A stretch of DNA of 64,000 bases from Bedellia somnulentella (taxonomy: Eukaryota > Arthropoda > Insecta > Lepidoptera > Bedelliidae), in assembly GCA_963576735.1 (NCBI GenBank), contig OY755177.1, forward strand, positions 5,828,001 to 5,892,000, read 5' to 3'. The notes under the pieces were generated by a model that saw only the letters and a list, made by a program, of their open reading frames with translations, was not told where the DNA came from and ran no database searches. Shown here one piece after another: positions 54,890 to 64,000 of this stretch. Numbering within the stretch: position 1 is the stretch's first letter; each line of letters opens with the position of its first letter. The position numbers and the translations under genes were made by a program.

Positions 54890-55119
54890 TTGTGTGGTGT
54901 CGGCTTAGAATAACTGTACTTATTCCTTCAAGCCAGGGGTGTACGAGGCGACTAAGAATATCGGGGTTATTAAGTTAATGTTGGGCGATGTGGTCTGAGA
55001 ACGATTACTAACCATCATTTGTTTCACAATCGTTTGCCACTCAACTTCTGAAAATGGCGGAAGAAAATCAAATTCTTATGGTCTGGCTACCCTTTTTTGG
55101 GTTTCATAGTCGTGATCAT
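54890..55119 (+). mobile_element. SINE-1 copy, old
   Basis: GTTGTGTGGTGTCGGC to CCTTTTTTGGGTTTCATAGT and CGTGATCATA. All parts present but diverged; no tail. Confidence 0.8.
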
Positions 55120-55121
55120 AG

Positions 55122-55515
55122 CTTCTGAGATGAGCCACAATCAACCTAACTCACAATCATCTCATACATTTTTTTTTGTGTATATGGATGCATATTTTTG
55201 CACACACATATTCTATACTTTCTCAAAATCGGCTTATTATTCAATGTTTAAAAAACTATAAACATTTAAAATTTCCTGTTTCTGAAACAAAAGCACCTAC
55301 GTTTTATTACACTTTTTACACAGACAGAACACAGACATAAAATTGCGGTAAATAGATTAATCTTTGTATGTAAACAAAAATCTATTCTCAGCACCAACGC
55401 AGCGTTTTCGTTTTTTATCTTTTTGGCAAGACAGTAAACAGAACAATCAATGAAACGCCATTTTAACACAAAAAATATAGGTTTGTGTGCTTTGATCTTG
55501 CATTTACTAGACAAT
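55122..55515. other. Nothing recognised
   Basis: An 84-codon minus frame (55266-55520) is Lys-rich with no motif. Confidence 0.45.
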
Positions 55516-55516
55516 A

Positions 55517-55763
55517 ACATACATACATTTACTCAGGGCCATAAATCCCAAAAAGGGGTAGCCAGAGCTTCAGAGCTAGAAACTCTTCAGCCACATTTGG
55601 ATGTTGGTAGGGGATAAAATGGTAGACATAAAGTATCGTTGGTGATGGGTGTCCAACTGCATCGCCAAAAAAATTTTTAATAAAGTCCCATACCCTTAGT
55701 CGCCTCTTACGACACCCGTGGGTAGAAAGGGGTAATGACATTCCAAGCCAGCACTACACGGCA
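55517..55763 (-). mobile_element. SINE-1 full-length copy (subfamily b)
   Basis: GCCGTGTAGTGCTGGC to GCCCTGAGTAAATGTATG. Loop CCCCTTTTTGGG and CTAGCTCTGAAGCTC mark subfamily b. Confidence 0.9.
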
Positions 55764-55845
55764 AAACATATGCAAAACATGCGACAATTAATGCTGCGCA
55801 ATAATGTAAAATAACATAATCTAAATTGTTACTTTTCATCACATA

Positions 55846-56108
55846 CGCCATTAGCCCCAATTGGTGTTGATAGAGACTATCAATGGCTGTGGCAAACATC
55901 TCGAGATTGATCTAAATTCATCAATTACATAAAATCAAATTTCGTTAAGTATTTCAAAAGGGCATGCGTTCGAAGTATAAAGAATAAATGAGCATGTATC
56001 AAGATGTTAATGGATGTAAACGAAGCTAAAAAAGTTTGCCAGGATCGTACAGAGTGGCGATCAATAGTCTTTGCCTAACCCAAATCGGAAATAATGGCGT
56101 GAGTCACA
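55846..56108. mobile_element. Two RTE-like LINE ends in opposite orientation
   Basis: 55846-55900 (minus; TACGCCATTAGCCCCAATTG) and 55958-56108 (plus; CATGTATCAAGATGTTAATG to GAAATAATGGCGTGAG). Both decayed, about 60 bases apart, facing outward. Confidence 0.7.
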
Positions 56109-56654
56109 GTTACTGGTCACTGCTCATTGAATAAGCAAGGCAGCATATCATGTTCGAGGGCCTAGCTGAAACACCGGTAGATCAAATATTTTTTTTTTAT
56201 AACTAGGACAACTTATAAAATTTTCTGACAGAGCTAGGTTTGATTATAATGATCAACACTGCTAAGGCCCACGTATAAGCAAGAGTCCTAATTTAGGTCT
56301 GTGCGCAGAAACCATAAATAAATCTCATCTAAAAAAAGTATTGTAATACCTAAATATTCTTTCATTCGATTTTTAATTTCTATTTACGTAAAACATCATG
56401 CTAAGTCATTATGATATTTAATCTGAACTTCGTTTTAATTATTTTCAATTATTTACATTTTAACCACGTCGTAATAAAATTTTCATGGCATAGTGACTGT
56501 GTAAAATAAATCGCAAAATAAATAAAAAGATTTATCAGACAAATTCTATAAAACCAACAGCAAACAAATTTAGGTAACGCGCAGTTTCTTTGTTAGATAT
56601 TTAAATAAGGAAAAATCAGAGTTTAATACGTACGGAATTCAGTTTTTTTAATTA

Positions 56655-56900
56655 ATACATACATACATATACTCACGGCTATATTTCCCTAGAAGGGGTA
56701 ACCAGAGCTAAGGAATTATAAAATCCTCAGCCACTTTTGGAAGTTGAGTGGGGAAAAGATGGTAAGAATAAAGGTTTTTGGTGATGGGTCTCCAACCGCA
56801 TCGCCCAAAAATCCAATAAAAAGCCCCAATACCCTTAGTTGCCTCTTACGACACCCGTGGGTAGAAAGGGGTAGCGATATTCTAAGCCGGCACTACACGG
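56655..56900 (-). mobile_element. SINE-1 full-length copy (mixed a/b)
   Basis: TATG tail at left and CCGTGTAGTGCCGGC at right. The 3' half is like subfamily a while the 5' half (GGGTGTCGTAAGAGGCAACT) is like b, which may reflect recombination or an intermediate lineage. AATTAAT borders both sides. Confidence 0.9.
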
Positions 56901-56904
56901 ACTA

Positions 56905-57775
56905 AATTAATAATTTATAAATCTAAATTAATACAGCTGTTATTTTCCAACCGGACAAAATTTTGGAGTCTATCTATTTAGAAATGGATTTTCGTGGATA
57001 ATTCCGATGGTAGTATGATTTATTAATAAATTTTAGGACTTCAAAGCGGTTAAATGTGTGTATTTAGACTTGTTGGTATTTATAATACGAGTACATATAA
57101 TTTTATCTTATCATAGAATTATATGAATTTATGATTAATTATCTTTTTACTTAATTAGCTTATTTGTATTTGAAGCAATTTCAATGACAATAAACCTATG
57201 TTAAACATAATAAATATAACACAACCGAGGACTTATAACGATTGACTACAAATGCCCTATATCTAGAACAAGAAATCTGTTTTTTAGAGCCAAATTAGGG
57301 TCAACCAATAAATCTTAATATTGCTTTGATCTATCAATACGTAATATTTTTGTTTGCAATATTCATAAATCATAATGTAGAACTCAAATGCGCCATATTG
57401 GTTCACGTGGTGTGCTGAAAAAATTAGATCAGTAGGTTATCGTTATCGCGAATTCAGAACACCATTGGTATAAGTTGTGGCCCACATTTCTTATTATAGT
57501 TCAATCGATATTTTGCTTTGTTTAATAATTTAAAATAATAAAATAAAAATTAGGTGGTAGTTTTTTTTAATTTATGGACTGGCGATATATCTGCTTTGTT
57601 TAAAATCATGTTCAATCAATTATTTTTTTATTATTTTCTGATAATATCACCTATGTTTCAAAGCCACTTGATACAGCATTTAAATACATATGGAAAGTTC
57701 TAGTGACCCAGGAGTATTTTTTTTCTATCGTACACGATATCAATAAAGAAAGGGAACTTTAGTATTAAAAATAAC
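56905..57775. other. Nothing recognised
   Basis: AT-rich; a GC-richer patch at 57385-57490 has no second copy. Confidence 0.45.
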
Positions 57776-57777
57776 AA

Positions 57778-57901
57778 AGCCACCTTTTTAATAAAGGAGG
57801 GAAGAGGCAGTAAATAACATTATCGCCAGCTACATCGCCAAACAATCACTGACAACTGCGGAAAGAAATTGTTGGTGCTATTCTTAACCGACCCTACAGC
57901 G
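57778..57901 (-). mobile_element. SINE-1 relic
   Basis: CTACATCGCCAAACAATCAC and GGTGCTATTCTTAACCG are the last recognisable words. One of the oldest copies. Confidence 0.55.
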
Positions 57902-57904
57902 CTT

Positions 57905-58250
57905 TATCTAAGCATTTAATCTACTTCTTGGTCAATACCAATTGAAGTATTACAATTTATTTGAAGAATGTGTTTTCTATTTCACAATAAATGTAATCGT
58001 CAAAATGTTGTTTTTTTTTATGTAAGGAATTTATAAATTCTTTGCTATTAGGAGTTAGTATTGTATTGGAATTAATACCAAATATCGTATACATAGTAAA
58101 TATACGTAACTTAACATATTTGGAAGTTGGTAGTCCAAATATAAACGAGGGGATAAATGTTGCATGAATTTAAAGAGTATAATATAAAATTATATATAAT
58201 TTAAAAAGGCATTGAACATCTTTGGCTAACTAATCGGATGTATAGAAACT
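57905..58250. other. Nothing recognised
   Basis: AT-rich; no frame or family. Confidence 0.5.
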
Positions 58251-58252
58251 TG

Positions 58253-58420
58253 AAAGGGCTTTTTTAAGGGTTTTGGGCGATGCGGTTGGAGACCCATCAC
58301 CAGCGATACTTTATGCTACCATCTTGTCCCCTATCAACTTCAAAATGCGGCCGAGGAGTTTCTAGCTCTGAAGCTCTGGCTACCCCTTTTTAGGATTTAT
58401 GGCCGTGAGTGTTTGTATGT
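58253..58420 (+). mobile_element. SINE-1 copy (subfamily b), 5'-truncated
   Basis: Starts near GGGCTTTTTTAAGGG and ends GGCCGTGAGTGTTTGTATG. It carries CAGCGATACTTTATGC and TCTAGCTCTGAAGCTCTG. Confidence 0.85.
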
Positions 58421-58644
58421 TACTTAAAAAACTCATTGCAAGCTCTTATTTTTACGTCATAACTACTTAAAGTTCACTAAATCGATTTTGTGAGTGTGAA
58501 AATCTGCGTCATATCCATAACATAACACGTATTACGTAAAATGCACTTTTTGTTTTTAAGACTTACTAGAAACAATGCAATAAGAACACATGTAAATTAC
58601 GTGGTTAACTTATTTAGAAGAATCTTTGTTTATTCTTAAACTCA

Positions 58645-58749
58645 AACATTCACGCCGTGTATCTCCGAAGGGGTTGGCAAAGTTACTTATACTTCTAAAC
58701 ATCACGTGACATTGTCACCTCTTGTTCAGGGTACCCACGTTTTGCTCGG

Positions 58750-58781
<32 letters not shown>

Positions 58782-58895
58782 ATAGGGGGCAGGCTTTGTG
58801 TGAATACACTGTCACATGACTAAGTACAACTCAGCCATGTCAGTTTTCTCACGATGTACGCCCTCACCGTAAACAACCAGGATAAATTATTAATG
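58645..58895 (-). mobile_element. SINE-2 copy with an internal GT repeat
   Basis: CAAACATTCACGCCGTGTAT (3' end) to ACCGTAAACAACCAGGATAA. Head missing. The segment between CAGT and GATAGGGGGC has become (GT)14. Confidence 0.88.
58753..58780 (+). repeat. (GT)14 microsatellite inside SINE-2
   Basis: It replaces the usual GTGTACTCACGTG of other copies, so the repeat grew from GTGT seeds within the SINE. Confidence 0.95.
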
Positions 58896-59094
58896 GTTAT
58901 TTTAGCAAATAATTTAATGATATAAAGACTGTATTCCAGTAAAGGGTTAGTCACTTCTTCAAAACGATATACGCTTCCGCCATATGAAGTAACTAACGGA
59001 AACAATGGTGATAAGAAAACCAATGAATGATTGATTGAGTTACCAACAATGAATTCCGAAATCTTTTGCATAGCATTGTCTGCTTTTTTTTTCT

Positions 59095-59323
59095 TACATA
59101 CACACATACATAAATAATTTTACTCTTGGCTACAAATCCCTAAAAGGGGTAGCCAAATCTTCAGAATCAGAAAATTTTTCAGATACGTTTAAAAGTTAAG
59201 TGGGGAAAAGAAAGTAAAATAAAGGTTTTCGGTGATGGGTCTCCAACTGCATCGCCCAAAAAAACATTAAAATGCCCCTATACCCTAGACGGGGAAACGG
59301 GGTTGTGCTATTCTAAGTGTCGT
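59095..59323 (-). mobile_element. SINE-1 copy, moderately decayed
   Basis: TACACACATACATAAATAAT tail, loop CCCTAAAAGGGG, then TGATGGGTCTCCAACTGCAT and TGTGCTATTCTAAG. The 5' terminus is cut. Confidence 0.82.
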
Positions 59324-59710
59324 AATTAGGCATTTTATAAACTTATTAATGTAGTATTTGACTTTCTTGTTTCGCTTACATTGGTTAATAAATTCTATAT
59401 AATAAATATATACGGACCTGTTACACATAACATTATCGTAATTTTAAATTATCAAATTTTCACTTTTTTTCTAAATGCCTTCTATATTTTTCTGATCTTA
59501 TTTTCGTGTTCCACTCTGCTCAGTTATTCTAGCATCTTAGAAAATGATCTATTATTATGTAAAGCTTATTTATCCGATCCGGTCACTTACCCAAACAATA
59601 CTTAGTCATTATATTTCATTCCAAAACTCAGACCAAACGTGATGTGAATAAACCCAGTTTTATGTTTATGACACATCTAGCACTAATTCATAAAATAGGT
59701 TTAAATATTT

Positions 59711-60205
59711 CTCGGAAGCGATCTTCTACGTTTTAGTTCCCCACGTTTGACGTCAGAGTTGAATAATTGGCTAACCAAAACGAATCTCACAATAAAATCT
59801 GATAATATAAAATAACGGAATAACTCTATTCTTATAAAATATAGGTATGTAGTACAGGCTTAGTACCGTGTAGTGCCGGCTTAAAATGTCACTTCCCCTT
59901 TCTACCCACGGGTGTCGTAAGAGGCGACTAAGGGTATGGGGCTTTTAGTAGTTTTTGGGCGATGCGGTTGGAGAACTATCACTAACGATACTTTATTTCT
60001 ACCATCTTGTGCCCTATCAATTGTGATTGAGGAGTTTCTAGCTCTGAAGCTCTGACTCCCCTTTTTTGGGATTTATGGCCGTGAGTATATTTATGTATTT
60101 CTTGGAAACGTTCTTTAGCTGTTTTAGTTCCCCACATTTGACGTCAGAGTTGAATAATTGGCTTACCAAGACGAATCTCACAATAAGATCTGTTAAGCAT
60201 TTAGC
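59711..60205. repeat. Direct repeat of about 95 bp flanking a SINE-1
   Basis: 59711-59805 and 60096-60205 share TTTTAGTTCCCCAC, TTTGACGTCAGAGTTGAATA and CGAATCTCACAATAA with a few differences. The SINE-1 at 59864-60094 lies between. Confidence 0.82.
59864..60094 (+). mobile_element. SINE-1 copy (subfamily b)
   Basis: ACCGTGTAGTGCCGGC to GGCCGTGAGTATATTTATG. Loop CCCCTTTTTTGGG. A short deletion removes CTTCCAAATG. It sits between the two arms of a 95-bp direct repeat. Confidence 0.9.
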
Positions 60206-60240
60206 TAACCAAGCGAAACAATTGAAATGAATAAGTCTAT

Positions 60241-60376
60241 TACATACATACATATTCTCACGCCATTATTTCCCATTGGGGTAGGCATATACTGTCAATC
60301 GCCACTTTGTACGATCCTGGCAAACCTCTCTAGTTTCGTTTACATCCATCAATCTTTTGATACATGTTCTTTTATT
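60241..60376 (-). mobile_element. RTE-like LINE 3' end
   Basis: Minus strand CAAAAGATTGATGGATGTAA to CCCCAATGGGAAATAATGG and CGTGAGAATATGTATG. The overlapping frame reads RLMDVNETREVCQDRTKW and ends AYPNGK-stop at the hairpin. Confidence 0.88.
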
Positions 60377-60604
60377 AATAAGTCTATTCTTGTAAGATAT
60401 GTCAGTTATTATCGATGCATTTATGACGTGTTTCCTGTGGTGTATCGCGTTACATTGTTGAGAAAGTAATCCAGTTTTATAGTCTTGCAGATGTGATATG
60501 ATTCTATATAGTAAACCGTGTGAGATCACTGAGCCTCGAGGTTGCAACTTTGATAACTAATGAAATTATGTATAAGAATGTTTGTATCTTACAATTGAAA
60601 GTCT

Positions 60605-60850
60605 AGAGAACTCACGGCTATAAATCCCTAGAAGGGGTAGAGAGCTCCAGAATAAGCAATTCCTTAGCTACTTTTGAAAGTTGAGTGGGGAATGTATTGT
60701 TAAATAAGGTTGACTAGAAAACCACTCTACCTAGGAGTACTATAGAGCTGTTCAGTGCCGGATTGGAATAGCACTACCCTATTACTTCCCGTTGATATTC
60801 GTGGGAGCCGACTAAAGGTATTGGGCTTTTTAAGGAATTGTAGGGCTAAT
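60605..60850. mobile_element. Two SINE-1 pieces, opposite orientation
   Basis: 60605-60715 is a minus-strand 3' half (ACTCACGGCTATAAATCCCT). 60748-60850 is a plus-strand 5' half (CAGTGCCGGATTGGAATAGC to GCTTTTTAAGGAATTG). They meet in the middle of the family consensus, as if one half had been inverted. Confidence 0.7.
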
Positions 60851-60949
60851 TATACTTATATGACCATTATCCCCTCGTTACTTCCGGCATATCCTAGGGA
60901 ATGGTTTGTTTGGAATATCTGTATACCCCTTCTTAGGATAGCACATTAA

Positions 60950-61222
60950 TTATAGGCAGGTAGGTATAGCGTCGGCGAATTGACGTTTTTACAATGCGAA
61001 ACTCATATTTCATAGTGTTAAGTTAACAAAGTATAAGGAACCGCAGACGAATCACGTTTTATTACATACGAATAAAACACAATCAGCACCGTGTCCATCT
61101 CACGATAACTTCCTTCCAAGGTAAATCGGTACGACACGTGTAAAAAGTCGATAAATTCGAAGTGGTTTTGATAGCCTTTTACCGATGGCGATGTATCGAT
61201 TACTGTGACCTATGTGCTCATC
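60950..61222. other. Nothing recognised
   Basis: Unique and slightly GC-richer than average; no frame with a motif. Confidence 0.45.
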
Positions 61223-61225
61223 TGC

Positions 61226-61510
61226 CTAGCTAGTACGAACGTACCTTTAACTAGATATCGCGTGGAATAAAACAGCTATCTCTTACGCACTCACTTACTA
61301 TCCTTACACCCGATTTCTGAATTGAGTATTCCAGCTGAGAACAACTTAAGTATCGTTCTGTCGCATTGAAATCTTAACAACTGAATGAGACAAAACGATA
61401 CTAAAGTCGTTCTCAGCTTGAATACTCAATTCAGAAATCGGGCGTTAGTATCGTAAACTGTCATCTCATTCTAACTGATATAGTGACGGTAAAATAGCGT
61501 TCGTGCTAGG
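61226..61510 (-). mobile_element. MITE-2 copy split by MITE-1
   Basis: 61226-61306 and 61445-61510 rejoin to a normal copy (TAACTAGATATCGCGTGGAA, TAAACTGTCATCTCATTC, GCGTTCGTGCTAGG). The interrupting element carries its own TTA duplication. Confidence 0.88.
61307..61444. mobile_element. MITE-1 copy nested in MITE-2, TTA duplication
   Basis: 138 bp from CACCCGATTTCTGAATTGAG to CAGAAATCGGGCG, TTA at 61304-61306 and 61445-61447. It is nearly identical to the copies at 40.3 and 48.1 kb. Confidence 0.95.
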
Positions 61511-61629
61511 ACCACTGCACTGTGTTTAGCAGGTACAGTCACGCGAATCGCGCGTCAATCGTTCACAAGGTGACTATTTGTTGTGTACAATGGTCATTAC
61601 TGATACTACTTTTATTAATAATTCAGTTC

Positions 61630-61829
61630 GTAAGAAGCGATTATGGTGTGAGGCTTTTTTAAGTGGTTTTTGCGGATAGTGACCCATCACCTCACTCATC
61701 ACCAACGATACTTTAATTTCTACCATATTGTCCCCTATCAAATTCCAAATGTGGCTGAGGAGTTTATAGCTTTGAAGCTCTGGCTACCCCTTTTAGGGAT
61801 TTATAGCCGTGAGTCTATGTATGTGTGTT
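61630..61829 (+). mobile_element. SINE-1 copy (subfamily b), 5'-truncated
   Basis: CGTAAGAAGCGATTATGG to GCCGTGAGTCTATGTATG. A small duplication near CATCACCTCACTCATCACC. Loop CCCCTTTTAGGG. Confidence 0.85.
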
Positions 61830-61831
61830 AT

Positions 61832-62390
61832 TTTTTGACGACGTTTAATGACAATGATTAGTATAAAAGTGGGTCCAATATGAAAGTGTGATACATTATA
61901 GTACAAAGTGATATACTCATAAAAGAGTTCAAAACGACCAACCACCAACACAAATATGCGCAATAAAGTTTTAGACAAGAAATTTTGGCCTGTACTACTA
62001 GTATTTTATGTACTCAGAAACCCTAGTTTTACTCGCTGGTATTGCAACCACATGTATTAACTGAAAGTTACTAGGTAGCTCCGCGATTTTAAATACCCTA
62101 TAACCATGGCAGGGTAAAGACGCTTCAAACGATATATCATTTTCGACTAATTGAGACTTATATAAATTTTATGGTGTAATAGATAAACATGCCTACATAC
62201 ATACGGGTCAAATTCTTAACCATCTTTTCTATTTCCCCGTAGTCGGGTAAAAATAAGTAGAAAAACTAAAACCAGCTAGTTACAAATAACGACTTAGTTC
62301 TCGTTACTCGTCTATGTACTCGATATTTTCCTCATTTGTTGAAAGACGTAAAAACTCTTTTATGCATTAATATTTACAGCCGTTTATTTA
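61832..62390. other. Nothing recognised
   Basis: AT-rich; no family or exon. Confidence 0.5.
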
Positions 62391-62394
62391 TGTA

Positions 62395-62520
62395 GGGTTT
62401 TTCTAATCAAAACAAAACGTGTGTACTCTAAAAACCAGGTAACAATGTCACGTGATTTTCAGAAGTATTAGTACTTCTGCCAAACCCTTGAGTTTGAGTT
62501 TCAGTTGAGTTTTCTAATAT
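62395..62520 (+). mobile_element. SINE-2 3' fragment
   Basis: AAAACAAAACGTGTGTACTC to CTTCTGCCAAACCCTTGAG; the hairpin is damaged and the end runs into TTTGAGTTTCAGTTGAG. Confidence 0.75.
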
Positions 62521-62837
62521 TATATTGGTTTATTAAATGAATTAATTTATAAAATGTTTGAACTTATGCCGGCTATATCATTTTATTGGATAAAATTCCT
62601 TAGCAAATAAGTTAAAATATAATAAAAAATTTAAATATCAAAGAAGTAATACAGTTTATAATTTAAATTTCAAATATCAGAGCAGTGGAGTACACGAAGT
62701 TTTTATCGATACGAGCCAAGCTGAAGGTCATTTTAAAGTATGAAATTCCAACTTTATCTTAAAATACTGAGGGTCATTGAGTGAAATATAGAAACTTTAA
62801 ACATATGAAACTCTTTATACATACGTAGATGAATTAT

Positions 62838-62990
62838 CATATACTCACGCCATTAGTATTCATTGGCATATTAGTAGGAATACTATTGATCACCACTTTG
62901 TGAGTTCCTGGAGAAAATCTGAAGTTTCACTTACAATCCTATTATATATTTTTGGATGCCTGCCTTTTAGAGTTCATTCAATATTTGACA
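62838..62990 (-). mobile_element. RTE-like LINE 3' fragment, old
   Basis: CATATACTCACGCCATTAGT, ATCACCACTTTGTGAG and GGATGCCTGCCTTTTAGAG on the plus strand. The hairpin is lost. Confidence 0.7.
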
Positions 62991-63239
62991 TAAATAAATA
63001 CATTCTGCATTATCCCTAAAAATATTGGTATTTACATAATCTCTTTTATTTTTAATGTTGTAGCAAGTTATATAATCATAAAACTTGTCAAAGGCTTGGA
63101 ATGTTCAGTATATATTCAGAAAAAAAGGCAGCGCTACTCTCCTTTTAGAGACATGCAGCATAAATTTGATATCAATGTCATAAATAATTTTAAAATGATT
63201 AAAAATGTAACTAAAATATAGCTATTTTATTGCATAGAT

Positions 63240-63434
63240 ACAGTACCACGGCAATAAATACCAAAAAAGGGTAGCCAATTCAAAACTTTACTACAACAAT
63301 TCTACTTTAACCACTTTTGGATGTTAAGTGGAGACAGGAGTATAAACTAAAGGTTAATAGGTGACTAGTCTTACGGCACATTGCCAACACACTTAAACCC
63401 CTACAAAATACCCTTAGTTGCCTTTTACAACGCA
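63240..63434 (-). mobile_element. SINE-1 relic
   Basis: ACGGCAATAAATACCAAAAA, AACCACTTTTGGATGTTAAG and AAATACCCTTAGTTGCCTTT mark an old copy lacking both ends. Confidence 0.65.
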
Positions 63435-63589
63435 GGAATTTTTACCAGTACCTAAATGTGCCAAAAATCCAATGAGGTCTGTTTTCCAAAGAACATATCT
63501 TTCGGCTGATGATGATGATCATCACAAAAATATAATAGGTGAGTTATGATCACGTTACCACAAATCCACTTATAACTTCGAATCGTGAT

Positions 63590-63780
63590 ACAGACAGTTC
63601 ACGTGCGCAAATGACGTCACATGATGCTAGAATATCCGAAGGTAACGGCTTACCTTGACAGACGTCACCAAGGTTGAGTGACCTTGGCCCTAACCTCCAT
63701 TCCTCACGCTTCGTCAAGTTATTTCGGCACCCGCTGGCCGGTGGTGAGGGTCGATAATGACGCACACGTAAACCTTTAGG
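63590..63780. promoter_or_regulatory. GC-rich, motif-rich block
   Basis: TGACGTCA (CRE palindrome) at 63612-63619, a second GACGTCA at 63661-63667, and an inverted pair CCAAGGT / ACCTTGG at 63668-63674 and 63681-63687, each resembling an orphan nuclear receptor (FTZ-F1/ERR-type) half site. It also has several CpGs. A minus frame here has no ATG. Regulatory role is inferred from motifs only. Confidence 0.3.
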
Positions 63781-64000
63781 GTTAATTATTAATACTGGTC
63801 CGTTTTTGGAACAGACATGGTTGCGCTTTGGTTTTCTTTCGAAGTAGGTTTGACAGAGCGTATAAAATATAAATTGAGACTGAGTTAATTAAGTAGATTT
63901 TGAGAAAGTAGGTATCCCACCAAAAACATTCTGTAAAAAACTAGCCAATTCTCGATAGTGCTGCTTGTTTATCTCTTAAAAGTAATGAAATCTCTAAAAT

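Overview
The window looks like intronic and intergenic DNA from a moth, probably a noctuid-type lepidopteran. It is AT-rich and crowded with short, 5'-truncated retroposons and MITE-like hairpins. It carries repeat ends familiar from lepidopteran genomes, for example CCGCGACTTCGTCCGCGTGG near 22.4 kb and ACCGGCCAAGTGCGAG near 32.7 kb. No long open frame exists; the longest is 127 codons. There are no rRNA genes, CRISPR arrays or bacterial features. Species and family names here are inference; the repeat structures are read directly from the sequence.

One host gene is supported. On the + strand, a 54-bp exon (35015-35068) with the start ATG and a 30-bp microexon (48927-48956) each have good acceptor and donor sites. 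They join in phase across a 13.9-kb intron. Spliced, they encode 27 residues (MSADGSTTDINGLLNDT followed by ESDLTGLSHV). The product is not recognised, and the promoter and later exons are not identified.

The rest is mainly mobile DNA. SINE-1 (about 250 bp, ending in TATG repeats) has more than 40 copies on both strands. SINE-2 (about 360 bp, tRNA-like head, TTATG tail) has more than a dozen. SINE-3 is a second tRNA-headed family. A non-LTR retrotransposon (LINE) of RTE-like type is present only as 3' pieces; the longest still encodes the RT C-terminus (28158-28580). LINE, SINE-1 and SINE-2 share one 3' architecture: CTCTGnCnACCCC, a short loop, GGG, then CGTGA and a TATG-type tail. This suggests that one reverse transcriptase mobilises all three.

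DNA-transposon derivatives include MITE-1 (138 bp, nearly all palindrome, 3-bp TWA-type target duplication, five copies), MITE-2 (about 130 bp, CCTAG ends, four copies), MITE-3 (190 bp, TTA target duplication, beside the microexon), a TTAA-flanked 1.37-kb element (TTAA-1, two copies), TIR-1 fragments, and HP-1, a tRNA-like core between perfect inverted arms (two copies).

Layout: 0-9 kb holds SINE-2, MITE-1 and HP-1 with a duplicated flank; 9-14 kb a three-unit 179-bp tandem repeat, MITE-2 and two clean SINE-1 insertions; 14-34 kb scattered SINE-1 and LINE pieces, including a three-layer nest at 23.1-23.8 kb; 35-49 kb the long intron with TTAA-1 copy 1; 49-53 kb dense nesting with TTAA-1 copy 2; 53-64 kb old SINE-1 copies, a MITE-in-MITE at 61.3 kb and a small motif-rich block near 63.6 kb. 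Several nests preserve both target duplications, so insertion order can be read directly.
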